A DNA stretch of 64,000 nucleotides from Sphingomonas prati (GTDB lineage: Bacteria; Pseudomonadota; Alphaproteobacteria; Sphingomonadales; Sphingomonadaceae): positions 1 through 64,000 of the forward strand of contig NZ_BMJP01000001.1 of the NCBI RefSeq assembly GCF_014643515.1. The letters run 5' to 3'. Positions within the stretch are counted from its first letter, which is position 1, and each line of letters opens with the position of its first letter. A program made the position numbers and the translations under genes. The notes below the pieces were generated by a model. The model made no database searches. It was given only the letters and a program-made list of their open reading frames with translations, and was not told the origin of the DNA. Below, piece by piece: positions 15,149 to 24,177 of the stretch.

Positions 15149-18055
15149 TCAGAAGCGCACGGTGGTGCGCTGGCCGGAATATGTCACGCGTTTCGGGGTG
15201 CGCGCCGCACTGCCCATGAGCACGACGTTCAGCGTGCGTTGCCGGATCATGCCCGGGTAACTGCCCTGTCGCGCGCCGATCGTCAGCGTGCGGCTCGCCT
15301 CGTTCCAGTCGAGATCGTAGGTGGCGCGCTGCCCCTTGTCATAGGCGTAGGTTTCGTTGTCGTCTTCGTAGAGCGTGAAGCGGGCGTCGGCACCGGGGTA
15401 GATCCGGATGTCGTACGGCGCGTCCGGGCGCTCGGTCGCATATTGCAGCACCGGACCCATCGGGACGATCGAGCCGGCCCGCACGTAGAGCGGCAGGATG
15501 TCGAGCGGCGTTTCGCGGGCGACCGTCTCGCCACCACGATGACGGGCGTTCGTCCAGAAATCGTACCAGTCGGCCCCTTTCGGTAGATAGGTCCGCGTCG
15601 TCAGGTCGCGCGGTGCGCTGGCCAGTGCCGCGGTCCGCAGCAGATCGGCGGGCCGGCGCCAGGCGAGGCGCAGCACGCGATTGCCGTCGGCCTGATGATA
15701 GTCGATGCGGACGGCGAGGCGCTCGCCCTTCTTCAGGACGCGTTTGACGCTGCGGTAGCGTTCGGACCCGGGCGCCCAGTCGTCGACAACCTGTTCGCCA
15801 CCGAGGAACAGGCGGAAGCCGTCATTGCCCGCGACGCCGAGTTCATATTCCCCGTCCTTCGGCGCGATCAGCGTGCCGGTCCAGCGGGCGGAGAAATGCT
15901 GGAGCGACGACAATCCACCCGGGATTTCAGCGAGCGGCGGGTCGGGCCAGGTGTGGTCGATCGTCTCGTCGACGACCTTGCCGCGCGGCGTCTCGAACGC
16001 CTCGCCGTCGAAATATTGCAGCGCGAGGCCGGGCCGGTCGTCCGCAGTACGCAGATATTGCGTGGGGATCGTCGTCGCGGGCGGGGGCAGCAGATTGTAC
16101 ATCGCGCGCGTGACGGGATGGACGAGGAACGCCGGGCCGAACATGAAGCTGTCGTCGATCGTGTCCGTCGCCCGATCGTCCGGGAAGTCCATCATCAGCG
16201 GACGCATCAGCGTGTAGCTGTCCGACGTGACCTTCCAGCTCAGGCCGTAGATATAGGGGAGCAGCCGGTAGCGGAGTTGCGTGCTGGCGAGGAGCGAGCC
16301 GTAGACGGCGGGATCGAGCGTCTTGAACAGATAAGGTTCGCGTTCGACGTTGGTGCCGTGGATGCGCATGATCGGGTTGAACGCCGAAAATTGCAGCCAG
16401 CGGGCGTAAAGCTCGCGCCACGCGGCGTTCTTCTCGCCGCCGGGGAAATCCGCGACGAAGAAGCCGCCGGTATCCTGCGTCCAGTAGGGGTTGCCGGTGA
16501 CGGTGACGTCGATGCCGCCTGCTACCTGCTGCTTCAACGTCTTCCAGCTGGCGTAGATGTCGCCGCTCCACGAGGCGGCCCCAGTCCGCTGCGCGCCGGC
16601 CCAGCCGGAGCGCGTGAGGGTGAAGACGCGCTTGTCGGACGTCGCGCGCTGCCCGTCATAAGTGCCCTGCGTCGTGACGAGCGAGTAGGGGTTCAGATAG
16701 CGGGTGAAGTCGCCGAGTGCGTTGGAGCCGAGTGCCTTGGTGTCGCGGATATTATCCTGCGCGTTCCACATCGCGCTGCTTACCTCGATCTCGGTCCCGT
16801 CCATCCATAGCGCGTCGACGCCCTTGTCGAGCAGCCCGGACTTGATGTGCTTGAAGTAGATTTGCCGGCCGAGCGGGCTGTAGGCGTCGTAGACGCGCGC
16901 CTTTTTGGAGATCCAGTGGAGCGGTTCGAAGCGCAGCTTGTGCGCGTCGAGTTCATGCGCAAGCGCAGTGTCGTTGCCGACCGACGGCCAGATCGACACC
17001 ATCAGTTTCATGTTGAGCGCATGGACGTCGCGCGCCATGCCGTCCGGGTCGGGATAGCGGACGGGATCCCAGGTCATCCCGCTCCAGCTGCCGTCCTTGT
17101 CCGACCCCCAATATTGCCAGTCCTGCACGATGTAATCGAGCGGGAAGCGATCCTTGCGAAACGTCTGAGCGACCTTCAGGAGTTCCGCCTGCGTCTTGTA
17201 GCGCTCCTTGCTCATGAACAGGCCGAATGCCTGTTTCGGGTACATCGGCGCCTGTCCGGTCAGCGTGCGATAGGCGGCGACGACCCCGTCGGGCGTGTCG
17301 CCGGCCATAACATAATAGTCGACGCCGCCGGGGGCGCTTTCCGCCCAGAGCGAGGCGTCGCCGGCGTCGTCCTTGAACCGCATCTGTGAATAGGTGTCCC
17401 ACAGGATGCCGTAGCGGCGTGAGGACATCATGACCGGGATGATGATGCCGACGTTGGTCTGGACGAGCAGCAGGTTCTTCCCGCGGCGGTTGCTGGTGTC
17501 GTCGCCGGTGAAGCCGAAGCCGTAGAGCGCCTCGTCGGGGCGCAGGACGAGATCGTTCCGGGCCTCGTAGGTCGGGGCGTTGGAGATCGTCGTCAGCTTG
17601 AGCGTTTGCGGCGCGTCCGGTTTCTCCTCGGTGTAGAGCCGGCCGTTCGAACCAAGGAAGCGTGCGGCACCGGTCGCCCTCGCGATCTCGACGCGCAGCT
17701 TTGCGGTCGTGAGGATGAGCGCGGTTGCGGTTTCGCTGAGGGTGAACGGCACCGTTGCGGGGGCAGAGGTCACGACGAGGCTGCGCGCGGTCCAGTAGTT
17801 GCGGCCGAGGGTGGCGTTCACGCGGACCGTGTCAGGAGCGTAGAAGATGATGTTTTTCGTAACACCGCCAAGCCGGACCTGAACGCCGTTTGCGAGGCGG
17901 GTGTAGCCGAACCCGGACGATGTCGCGCCTGGCGCCGTGAGGAGGTGGCCGTTGGCGTCGAGGCCGGTCGGGTCGGCGGCGAGCGCCGGGCCGGCGGCGG
18001 CGAGGGCAATGACCGCCGCGGCGCGACCGAAATGCGCGATCCTGTACGCAATCAT
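15149..18055 (-). CDS. Exported GH31 alpha-glycosidase (alpha-xylosidase-like) with PA14 domain
   Basis: The 968-aa product starts MIAYRIAHFG with a signal peptide ending ALA; AGGGGAGGGG lies 5 nt before the ATG, ruling against the in-frame upstream ATG at 18145. The GH31 barrel carries the nucleophile motif DALWMDGTE with Asp419. A PA14 domain (about 720-850) lies after the barrel, and the C-terminal sheet domain ends the protein. PA14-bearing GH31 enzymes include the xyloglucan alpha-xylosidase Xyl31A of Cellvibrio japonicus, though domain order may differ. It leads the GH31-GH43-MGH1-like operon and diverges from a LacI regulator. Alpha-xylosidase activity is plausible, not proven. Confidence 0.87.
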   Translation of the reverse strand: MIAYRIAHFGRAAAVIALAAAGPALAADPTGLDANGHLLTAPGATSSGFGYTRLANGVQVRLGGVTKNIIFYAPDTVRVNATLGRNYWTARSLVVTSAPATVPFTLSETATALILTTAKLRVEIARATGAARFLGSNGRLYTEEKPDAPQTLKLTTISNAPTYEARNDLVLRPDEALYGFGFTGDDTSNRRGKNLLLVQTNVGIIIPVMMSSRRYGILWDTYSQMRFKDDAGDASLWAESAPGGVDYYVMAGDTPDGVVAAYRTLTGQAPMYPKQAFGLFMSKERYKTQAELLKVAQTFRKDRFPLDYIVQDWQYWGSDKDGSWSGMTWDPVRYPDPDGMARDVHALNMKLMVSIWPSVGNDTALAHELDAHKLRFEPLHWISKKARVYDAYSPLGRQIYFKHIKSGLLDKGVDALWMDGTEIEVSSAMWNAQDNIRDTKALGSNALGDFTRYLNPYSLVTTQGTYDGQRATSDKRVFTLTRSGWAGAQRTGAASWSGDIYASWKTLKQQVAGGIDVTVTGNPYWTQDTGGFFVADFPGGEKNAAWRELYARWLQFSAFNPIMRIHGTNVEREPYLFKTLDPAVYGSLLASTQLRYRLLPYIYGLSWKVTSDSYTLMRPLMMDFPDDRATDTIDDSFMFGPAFLVHPVTRAMYNLLPPPATTIPTQYLRTADDRPGLALQYFDGEAFETPRGKVVDETIDHTWPDPPLAEIPGGLSSLQHFSARWTGTLIAPKDGEYELGVAGNDGFRLFLGGEQVVDDWAPGSERYRSVKRVLKKGERLAVRIDYHQADGNRVLRLAWRRPADLLRTAALASAPRDLTTRTYLPKGADWYDFWTNARHRGGETVARETPLDILPLYVRAGSIVPMGPVLQYATERPDAPYDIRIYPGADARFTLYEDDNETYAYDKGQRATYDLDWNEASRTLTIGARQGSYPGMIRQRTLNVVLMGSAARTPKRVTYSGQRTTVRF

Positions 18056-18077
18056 CTGCGCCCCTCCCCTTGATGAT

Positions 18078-18091
18078 CGTAAACGTTTACG
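18078..18091. promoter_or_regulatory. LacI-type operator between GH31 and its regulator
   Basis: CGTAAACGTTTACG is a perfect 14-bp palindrome with the central CG typical of LacI/GalR operators. It lies 22 bp upstream of the GH31 start and 35 bp upstream of the preferred start of the divergent lacI-type gene, so it could control both. Confidence 0.78.
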
Positions 18092-18126
18092 GGACTGTAT
18101 TGGCGGCGACCAAGCTGTCAAGGTCT

Positions 18127-19185
18127 GTGGACGGCGACCGTCCAACTGGAGCTGATTTCATCGATATTCGTGCCCTTGCCGCCCACCTGAACCTGTCGAT
18201 CGGGACGGTGTCGCGCGCGTTGAACGGGCAGGCGGACGTCAGCGCGGCGACGCGGGCGCGGGTGACCGAAGCGGCACAAGCGCTGGGATATTCGCCGAAC
18301 CAGGCCGGTCGGTCCTTGCGGCGGAAGCGGACCAGTACCGTGGCATTCATTCTGCCACTGGCGCCCGACAGCATCATGTTCGGCGATCCGTTCTTCCTGG
18401 CGGTGTTGGCCGGCGTGCAGACGGTGATCGAGGCGGCGGGGCTCGAACTCGTCGTGCTGCTCGCGCGGGCGGAGCAGGATGCGCTCGCCGTACTGCAACG
18501 GCACCTGAGCCGCGGGATCGCCGACGCGTGGATCCTCGCCGCGACCGGGCGCGACGATGCGCGCATCGCGTTACTGGCGTCGCGTGGCGCGCCCTTCGTT
18601 ACGCTGGGACGCAGCGGGGTCGTGGCGGACTATCCGAGCATCGACCTCGATTTCGAGGGGATGGTTGACGTCGCGATGGCGCAGTTCCTAGCGGCCGGTC
18701 ATGAACGGATCGCGATCATCACGTCGGGGCCGAACGTCAATTTCAGCCATATCGTCACGGCACGATACGAAGCCGCGTTGCGCAACGCCGGTTTGGCGGT
18801 GGATCCGGACCTGATCCACGTCGGCCGCGTCAACGTTGCGCAATGTGCGGCGGCGACGACGGCATTTCTTGCACTGGAGCGCAGGCCGACCGCGATCTTC
18901 GTCATGAGCGAGGCCGGACCGGTGGGCGTCTATGCGAGCCTGCGCGCGGTAGGATTGGCGCCCGGCCGGGACATGGCGGTGATCGGGCAGCGGATGACGC
19001 CGGCCTGCGCGGCACTCGATCCGGCGCTTGCCTGCTTCGAGGTCGCACTTGGCGATCTCGGTGAAGCGCTTGGCCGCACTTTGTTGTCCATCATGAAGGG
19101 CGCCGAAAATGCCGACCAGGCGGAGCCGCGGCTGTGGCCGATGACGTGGGTGCCGGGCGGCAGCGTAGGGTCGCCCGGTTCTTAG
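18127..19185 (+). CDS. LacI-family transcriptional regulator
   Basis: The 352-aa protein has an N-terminal helix-turn-helix (IRALAAHLNLSIGTVSRALNG) and hinge helix (YSPNQAGRSLRRKRT), followed by a periplasmic-binding-protein-like effector domain. The GTG at 18127 is chosen because it leaves a short leader before the HTH and keeps the operator upstream; TTG 18070 or ATG 18073 would put the operator inside the gene. It diverges from the GH31-GH43-MGH1-like operon and probably represses it until a sugar binds. The effector is unknown. Confidence 0.88.
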   Translation: MDGDRPTGADFIDIRALAAHLNLSIGTVSRALNGQADVSAATRARVTEAAQALGYSPNQAGRSLRRKRTSTVAFILPLAPDSIMFGDPFFLAVLAGVQTVIEAAGLELVVLLARAEQDALAVLQRHLSRGIADAWILAATGRDDARIALLASRGAPFVTLGRSGVVADYPSIDLDFEGMVDVAMAQFLAAGHERIAIITSGPNVNFSHIVTARYEAALRNAGLAVDPDLIHVGRVNVAQCAAATTAFLALERRPTAIFVMSEAGPVGVYASLRAVGLAPGRDMAVIGQRMTPACAALDPALACFEVALGDLGEALGRTLLSIMKGAENADQAEPRLWPMTWVPGGSVGSPGS

Positions 19186-19198
19186 CCGATGAGTTGGC

Positions 19199-19960
19199 TC
19201 AGTTCTTGAGCCGCCAGCCGCTCTTGAAGATCCAGGCGATGATCGCGAGGCAGGCGACCAGGAAACCCAGCGTCACGGCCAAGCTGATCGCGATGTCGAC
19301 GTCGCCCTTGCCGAAGAAGCTCCAGCGGAAGCCGCTGACGAGGTAGACGACCGGGTTGAACAGGCTGACCGTCCGCCACGGCTGCGGCAGCATGTCGATC
19401 GAGTAGAAGCTGCCGCCGAGGAACGTCAGCGGGGTGATGAGCAGCATGGGCACGAAGTTCAGCTGCTCGAAGCTCTTTGCCCAGATGCCGAGGATGAAGC
19501 CGAACAGGCTGAACGCGATCGACGTGAGCAGCAGGAACGCGACCATCGCGACGGGATGCAGCACCTGGATGGGGACGAAGAACGCCGAGGTGGCGAGGAT
19601 GATGACGCCGAGCACGACCGATTTGGTCGCGGCCGCGCCGACATAGCCGAGCACCAGTTCCATCGGCGAAACGGGTGCGGACAGCAGTTCGAAGATCGTG
19701 CCGGTGAATTTCGGGAAATAGATACCGATCGACGCGTTGCCGACGCTCTGCGTCAGCAGCGACAGCATGATGAGGCCGGGGACGATGAAGCTGCCGTAGC
19801 CGACGCCGTCGACGGCCTGCATCCGGCTGCCGATCGCGCCGCCGAAGACGATGAAATAGAGGCTGGTCGTCAGCACCGGCCCGACGAGGCTCTGCCACAG
19901 GGTGCGCAGCGAGCGGGCCATTTCGAAGCGATAAATCGCCCATATGCCGTGAAGGTTCAT
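19199..19960 (-). CDS. yadH: ABC-2 type transport permease (YadH-like)
   Basis: The 253-aa integral membrane protein has six predicted helices. It begins [20 protein letters not shown] and contains the ABC-2 segment [13 protein letters not shown]. Length and sequence match the E. coli YadH family. The start overlaps the stop of the ATP-binding gene (ATGA), making an exporter pair. The transported substrate is unknown. It is convergent with the LacI gene, 13 nt apart. Confidence 0.88.
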   Translation of the reverse strand: MNLHGIWAIYRFEMARSLRTLWQSLVGPVLTTSLYFIVFGGAIGSRMQAVDGVGYGSFIVPGLIMLSLLTQSVGNASIGIYFPKFTGTIFELLSAPVSPMELVLGYVGAAATKSVVLGVIILATSAFFVPIQVLHPVAMVAFLLLTSIAFSLFGFILGIWAKSFEQLNFVPMLLITPLTFLGGSFYSIDMLPQPWRTVSLFNPVVYLVSGFRWSFFGKGDVDIAISLAVTLGFLVACLAIIAWIFKSGWRLKN

Positions 19961-20886
19961 GCCCGTTCCCTCACCAGATCGACAAAGATGTCTTCGAGAC
20001 TGGACTTAGATGTTTCTAGATCCTTGAACGCGATATGCCGGTCGGCCAGTTCGCGCAGCAGCGACGGGATGCCGGTATGCTCCTCGGTCGAATCAAAGAC
20101 ATAGCGCAATGTCTTGCCGTCGTTCAGCAGGTCAAGCTGCCAGCGTTCGAGCCCGGCGGGTACCGCGTCGAGCGGATCGACCAGCGTCAGATCGAGCTCG
20201 CGCTTGCCGAGCTTCTGCATCAGTGCCGCCTTGTCGTCGACGAGCAGCAGCTTGCCCTGGTTGATGACGCCGACGCGGTCGGCCATCTCCTCAGCTTCCT
20301 CGATATAGTGCGTCGTCAGGATGATCGTCGTGCCGCGTTCGCGCAGGCGGTGGACGAGCTTCCACATGTCACGCCGCAACGCGACGTCGACGCCCGCGGT
20401 GGGTTCGTCGAGGAACAGGATCTCGGGTTCGTGGGCGAGCGCCTTGGCGATCAGCACGCGGCGCTTCATGCCGCCGGACAATTCCATGATCTTGGCGTCG
20501 CGCTTATCCCACAGCGACAGGTCGCGCAGCACCTGCTCAATGTAGGCGCTGTGACCCGAGCGGCCGAACAGGCGGCGCGAGAAGGTGACCGTGGCCAGCA
20601 CGGTTTCGAACATGTCGACCGACAGTTCCTGCGGCACCAGGCCGATGCGGCGGCGTGCGGCCTTGTAGTCGGTCAGCGCGTCGTGGCCGGCGACGTGGAT
20701 CGTGCCGGTCGACGGCGTGACGATGCCGCAGATGATGCTGATCAGCGTGGTCTTGCCCGCACCGTTCGGGCCGAGCAGCGCGAAAATCTCGCCCTTGTTG
20801 ATCGTCAGATCGACGTGATGGAGCGCGGTAAAGCCGCCCTTGTACGTCTTTGACACGCCGGCGACGGCGAGGATCGGTTCTGGCAT
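19957..20886 (-). CDS. yadG: ABC transporter ATP-binding protein (YadG-like)
   Basis: The 309-aa ATPase shows Walker [10 protein letters not shown], the signature LSGGMKRRV, Walker [13 protein letters not shown] and the switch histidine in [12 protein letters not shown]. The GGMKRR variant and overall pattern match YadG of E. coli. It pairs with the downstream permease through a 4-bp overlap and energises export of an unknown substrate. The start has a GGGGGAACTCC leader. Confidence 0.9.
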   Translation of the reverse strand: MPEPILAVAGVSKTYKGGFTALHHVDLTINKGEIFALLGPNGAGKTTLISIICGIVTPSTGTIHVAGHDALTDYKAARRRIGLVPQELSVDMFETVLATVTFSRRLFGRSGHSAYIEQVLRDLSLWDKRDAKIMELSGGMKRRVLIAKALAHEPEILFLDEPTAGVDVALRRDMWKLVHRLRERGTTIILTTHYIEEAEEMADRVGVINQGKLLLVDDKAALMQKLGKRELDLTLVDPLDAVPAGLERWQLDLLNDGKTLRYVFDSTEEHTGIPSLLRELADRHIAFKDLETSKSSLEDIFVDLVRERA

Positions 20887-20999
20887 GGAGTTCCCCCTGG
20901 TCGCGGGTAGATAGGGGGGAGTGGGGGTGGGTTAAACCCGTATTCCATTCGCGGGCGACATGGAGATGGGCCCGGGTTGGCGTGCGACGGAGGATGGTC

Positions 21000-21230
21000 A
21001 TGACCGGGACGCGGAGGCCCGCGGTTCATTATGTCGGGTTTCGCGGTGACGAATATCGCCGCGCGCTGTGCCTGTTCGGGCCACCGGATTTCATTCACAT
21101 CGGCTGGGACATGTGGGCGAAGCAGGAGGTCGTCGACGGGGACGTGGCGATCTTCGCGCGCGGGACGTTCGAGGATGCGCCGTCGGCCTACAGCTTTCCG
21201 AACATTCGCGAGGAGGATGGCGGAAAATGA
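21000..21230 (+). CDS. Hypothetical protein, 76 aa
   Basis: MTGTRRPAVHYVGFRGDEY starts at an ATG 7 nt after GGAGG; an in-frame ATG at 20994 touches that site too closely. The protein is acidic-aromatic, with a PPDFIHIGWDMWAKQEV segment, no signal peptide and no membrane helix. Codon use and ribosome site look genuine. No family or function is recognised. The next gene, TspO-like, follows on the same strand after about 75 nt. Confidence 0.72.
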   Translation: MTGTRRPAVHYVGFRGDEYRRALCLFGPPDFIHIGWDMWAKQEVVDGDVAIFARGTFEDAPSAYSFPNIREEDGGK

Positions 21231-21303
21231 CGGCGGGATGACCGGAACGTCGGCGGCGCCGCCGCGCTTGGTCGTCGGGCCTCTCAGGTCCGCTAGAGGG
21301 TGA

Positions 21304-21828
21304 ATGGACATGACCGATATTGCCGCCGCCGCAGACCGGCGAACTGGCCTCTCCCGTCCGGCTGCGTTCGCGGTCGTGGCCGTCGTGCTGGGCGCGAGTG
21401 CCGCGCTCGGCCGGCGCAATGCGCCCGATCCGTCGCACCCCGGCATTCGGCGCTGGTACAAGCGGCTCGACAAACCGGCCTATACGCCGCCGGATGCGGC
21501 GTTCGGCGCAGTATGGCCGGTGCTGGAGACGGGGCTTGCGGTGGGCGGCTACCGGCTGATGCGGCATCCGGGCAGCGACGCGCGCAATCTGGCGGTCGGT
21601 CTGTGGCTGCTCAACACCGCGATGGTCGGCGGCTGGACGGAGCTGTTCTTCCGTCGCAAGGCGCTGGGCGCGAGTACGGCCGCATCGGCAGCGATGGTCG
21701 TGACCGGCGTCGGCTATGCCGCGGCGGCATCGAAGGTCGACCGGACGGCGGCCGCGACGGCGGTGCCGTTCGTTGCGTGGCTGGCGTTCGCGACGCTGTT
21801 GGCGAAGCGGATCCAGGACAAGAACTGA
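21304..21828 (+). CDS. tspO: TspO/MBR family membrane protein
   Basis: The 174-aa protein contains the TspO signature region WYKRLDKPAYTPPDAAFG followed by VWPVLE, and five predicted helices. Relatives bind tetrapyrroles and can act as sensors or in porphyrin handling. An N-terminal hydrophobic segment (about 20-37) precedes the core. GAGGG lies 3 nt before this ATG and 9 nt before the next in-frame ATG (21310), so translation may begin two codons later. Nearby cobalamin genes are also tetrapyrrole-related, but any link is speculative. Confidence 0.85.
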   Translation: MDMTDIAAAADRRTGLSRPAAFAVVAVVLGASAALGRRNAPDPSHPGIRRWYKRLDKPAYTPPDAAFGAVWPVLETGLAVGGYRLMRHPGSDARNLAVGLWLLNTAMVGGWTELFFRRKALGASTAASAAMVVTGVGYAAAASKVDRTAAATAVPFVAWLAFATLLAKRIQDKN

Positions 21829-21861
21829 GCGGAGACGAACGGTGGAAGCGCGGGTCGCCGG

Positions 21862-22995
21862 TCAGTTCGCGCCGAAGCGGTAGATCGTCGTCGATCGGAA
21901 CGTCTTTCCGGGGTCGAGCCGGGTAGAGGGGAATTTCGGGTGGTTGGGCGCATCGGCGAAGCCCTGCGTCTCAATCGCAATGCCGTCACGCGGGCGGATC
22001 GGGCGGCCGAGCGCGTCGACGTCACGACCGTCGATATAGTCGCCGGTGTAGAGCTGGACCGATGGCTCGGTCGTTTCCACCGTCAGCGTGCGGCCTGAGG
22101 CCGGGTCGCACATCCAAAGCGTGGGCCGGGGTGTCGCACGCATGGCGGGCGCGACGATCCAGGCATGATTATATCCGCCGGGGCCGCTCATCGGTGGGCC
22201 CTCGTGATCGATCCGTTCGCCGATCGTATGGTCCGTCCGGAAATCGAGCGGGGTGCCCGCCACGGGGGCCAGGCGCCCGGTGGGGATGCCGACCTCGTCC
22301 GTCTCCACCCAACGGGTCGCGGCGATGCGCAGCCGTTGCGTGGCGATCGAGCCGCCGCCCGCAAGGTTGAAATAGCTGTGGTTGGTGAGGTTGAGGACGG
22401 TCGGCTTCGTCGTGCGCGCTGTATAGTCGATGCGTAGCGCGTTGTCGTGGAGCAGCCGGTAGGTGATCGTGACGGTCAGTGTGCCGGGGAAGCCCTGGTC
22501 TCCGTCCGGGCTGACAAACGTCAGGGCGGCGGCGTCAACCTTGCCCTCGCGAAAGCGCCGGACCTGCCAGACGCGCTGGTCGAAGCCCGGCCCGACGCCG
22601 CCGTGGAGCGCATGCGGCCCGAGGTTCGGACGCAACCGGTAGGTTTGGCCGTCGAGTGGAAACCGGGCGTTGGCGATGCGACCGGCATAGCGACCGATCG
22701 CGGCGCCGAAGCCGTTCTTGGTGTTCTTCGTGCGATATTCGCCGGTGGAGCCGTAGCCGAGCACGACGTTGGCGCTTTTACCCCGTCGATCGGGCACCTC
22801 CACCGCGGTGATCGTCGCGCCGAGATCGAGGAAGCGGACCGTCATGCCGGTCGCGTTGCGCAACGTATATTCGTGGACGGTCGGGTCGTCCGCGTGCAAT
22901 TGCGCGGCAGCGGGCGACGCGAACAGAAGCGCAAGCGGGAGGGCGGCCCTCGCTTGGCGGGCCCATCGCTGGGGCAGGCGGGAAGTGACGGTCAT
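21862..22995 (-). CDS. galM: Exported aldose 1-epimerase
   Basis: The 377-aa product has a signal peptide (MTVTSRLPQRW, then a hydrophobic stretch ending PAAAQ), placing it in the periplasm. AGGAGAGG directly precedes the chosen ATG. Motifs of the galactose mutarotase family are present: FGAAIGRYAGRIANARF, GPHALHGGVGPGFD (catalytic His) and VLNLTNHSYFNLAG (second His). The C-terminal EPSVQLYTGDYIDG and IAIETQGFADAPNHPKFPS also match. It interconverts sugar anomers released by nearby glycosidases. It follows an SDR gene in the same direction. Confidence 0.93.
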   Translation of the reverse strand: MTVTSRLPQRWARQARAALPLALLFASPAAAQLHADDPTVHEYTLRNATGMTVRFLDLGATITAVEVPDRRGKSANVVLGYGSTGEYRTKNTKNGFGAAIGRYAGRIANARFPLDGQTYRLRPNLGPHALHGGVGPGFDQRVWQVRRFREGKVDAAALTFVSPDGDQGFPGTLTVTITYRLLHDNALRIDYTARTTKPTVLNLTNHSYFNLAGGGSIATQRLRIAATRWVETDEVGIPTGRLAPVAGTPLDFRTDHTIGERIDHEGPPMSGPGGYNHAWIVAPAMRATPRPTLWMCDPASGRTLTVETTEPSVQLYTGDYIDGRDVDALGRPIRPRDGIAIETQGFADAPNHPKFPSTRLDPGKTFRSTTIYRFGAN

Positions 22996-23090
22996 GACCT
23001 CTCCTGTTTGCACCCGTTGACCGGTGTCGGGGGTGAGGTTGTGATGACTGTCCGCTGCACGTCAAGGACTGGCGCGATCTTCGGTGTAAT

Positions 23091-24125
23091 TCAACCGATC
23101 CGTGGGATGACGCCCGCCACCTGCTGCCGCTCGATCGCGCGGATCAGGGCGTCGACGGGATCGCGATCGTCGCTGAAGCCGGCGAGCCGGATCTTGGTCA
23201 TGTCGGATACGACGTCCGCCTCTGTTCGGAAGACGAAGTCGCCGAAGCTCCATCCGACCGCCTTGGCGTAGTCGGGTTGGACGAGGCCCGTCGCGATCTG
23301 CCGCCAAAGCTGCTCCAGCGACGGCATGTGGGCGGCAAGCTCGAACGGGATCGGTTCGCCGAGCGTGAGGTCGAAATGCCGTGCGACCTTCTCCCAGACG
23401 CGGCGCCAGCGGAAGGGCGGGTGGACATAGTTGAACGCCTGACCCACCGCCCTATCGGACGTGGCCGCCCAGAGGCTTGCGCGGGCCAGCGCGTGGGCAT
23501 CGGTCACCTGCGCCAGCGTGCCGTCATAGGTATGGCGCGAGCCGGGAAAGCGGAACGCGGCGCCGTCGGCGGCGGTAAGTGCGGCATAGGCGCCGATGAC
23601 GGTTGCGATGTTCATGGCGTTTCCGGGGGCGTCGCCGACCACGACATCGGGCCGCAGAATCGACCATTCGGGACCGCCGGCTGCGCGCCGATCCTTCAGC
23701 TCGCGTTCCTGCGTGAAGTAGAAATTGGGGCCGATCGGGCGCGGGTTTTCGTCTTCGTAGAAGGGTGTCGTGACCGGGCCGAGATGGACGCCATAAACCT
23801 TTGCGCCCTGGTACAGCACTGTCCGTTCGATCGGCGCGCCGACGGCCTCCAGCCCCTCAAGGAGGTTGCGCAGCATGGCCGAGTTGCGTCGGTCTTCCTC
23901 CGCCAGTCCGCCGCCGGGACCGTAGGCCGCGTAGAAGAGGTGCGTGACGTCGCGCGCGCCGGCCAGGGCCTCGCGCGTTGCGGCGGCATCGCTGAGGTCG
24001 GCGACGACATCACCCTTGCTCCGGGACAATGCGACACCGCGCCACCCCGGGGTGCGTGCGATCTCTTCCAGCAACGCCTTGCCAATGATGCCGCCGGCGC
24101 CGGCGACGAGCGCGATCCTGGTCAT
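23091..24125 (-). CDS. SDR-family NAD(P)-dependent oxidoreductase (PRISE-like)
   Basis: The 344-aa protein starts with a Rossmann glycine motif (MTRIALVAGAGGIIGKAL). GPNFYFTQERELKD and GPEWSILRPDVVVG are characteristic of the progesterone 5-beta-reductase/iridoid synthase-like (PRISE) group of extended SDRs. It would reduce enones or related carbonyl compounds with NADPH. The stop of the GH1-like gene lies 52 nt upstream and the epimerase follows by 95 nt, so the three may be co-transcribed. The substrate cannot be read from the sequence. Confidence 0.83.
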   Translation of the reverse strand: MTRIALVAGAGGIIGKALLEEIARTPGWRGVALSRSKGDVVADLSDAAATREALAGARDVTHLFYAAYGPGGGLAEEDRRNSAMLRNLLEGLEAVGAPIERTVLYQGAKVYGVHLGPVTTPFYEDENPRPIGPNFYFTQERELKDRRAAGGPEWSILRPDVVVGDAPGNAMNIATVIGAYAALTAADGAAFRFPGSRHTYDGTLAQVTDAHALARASLWAATSDRAVGQAFNYVHPPFRWRRVWEKVARHFDLTLGEPIPFELAAHMPSLEQLWRQIATGLVQPDYAKAVGWSFGDFVFRTEADVVSDMTKIRLAGFSDDRDPVDALIRAIERQQVAGVIPRIG

Positions 24126-24177
24126 GTTAGCCCCGAGACGATGTTTAGAGACTGCCTGAACGATAGCCGGCGCGAAA

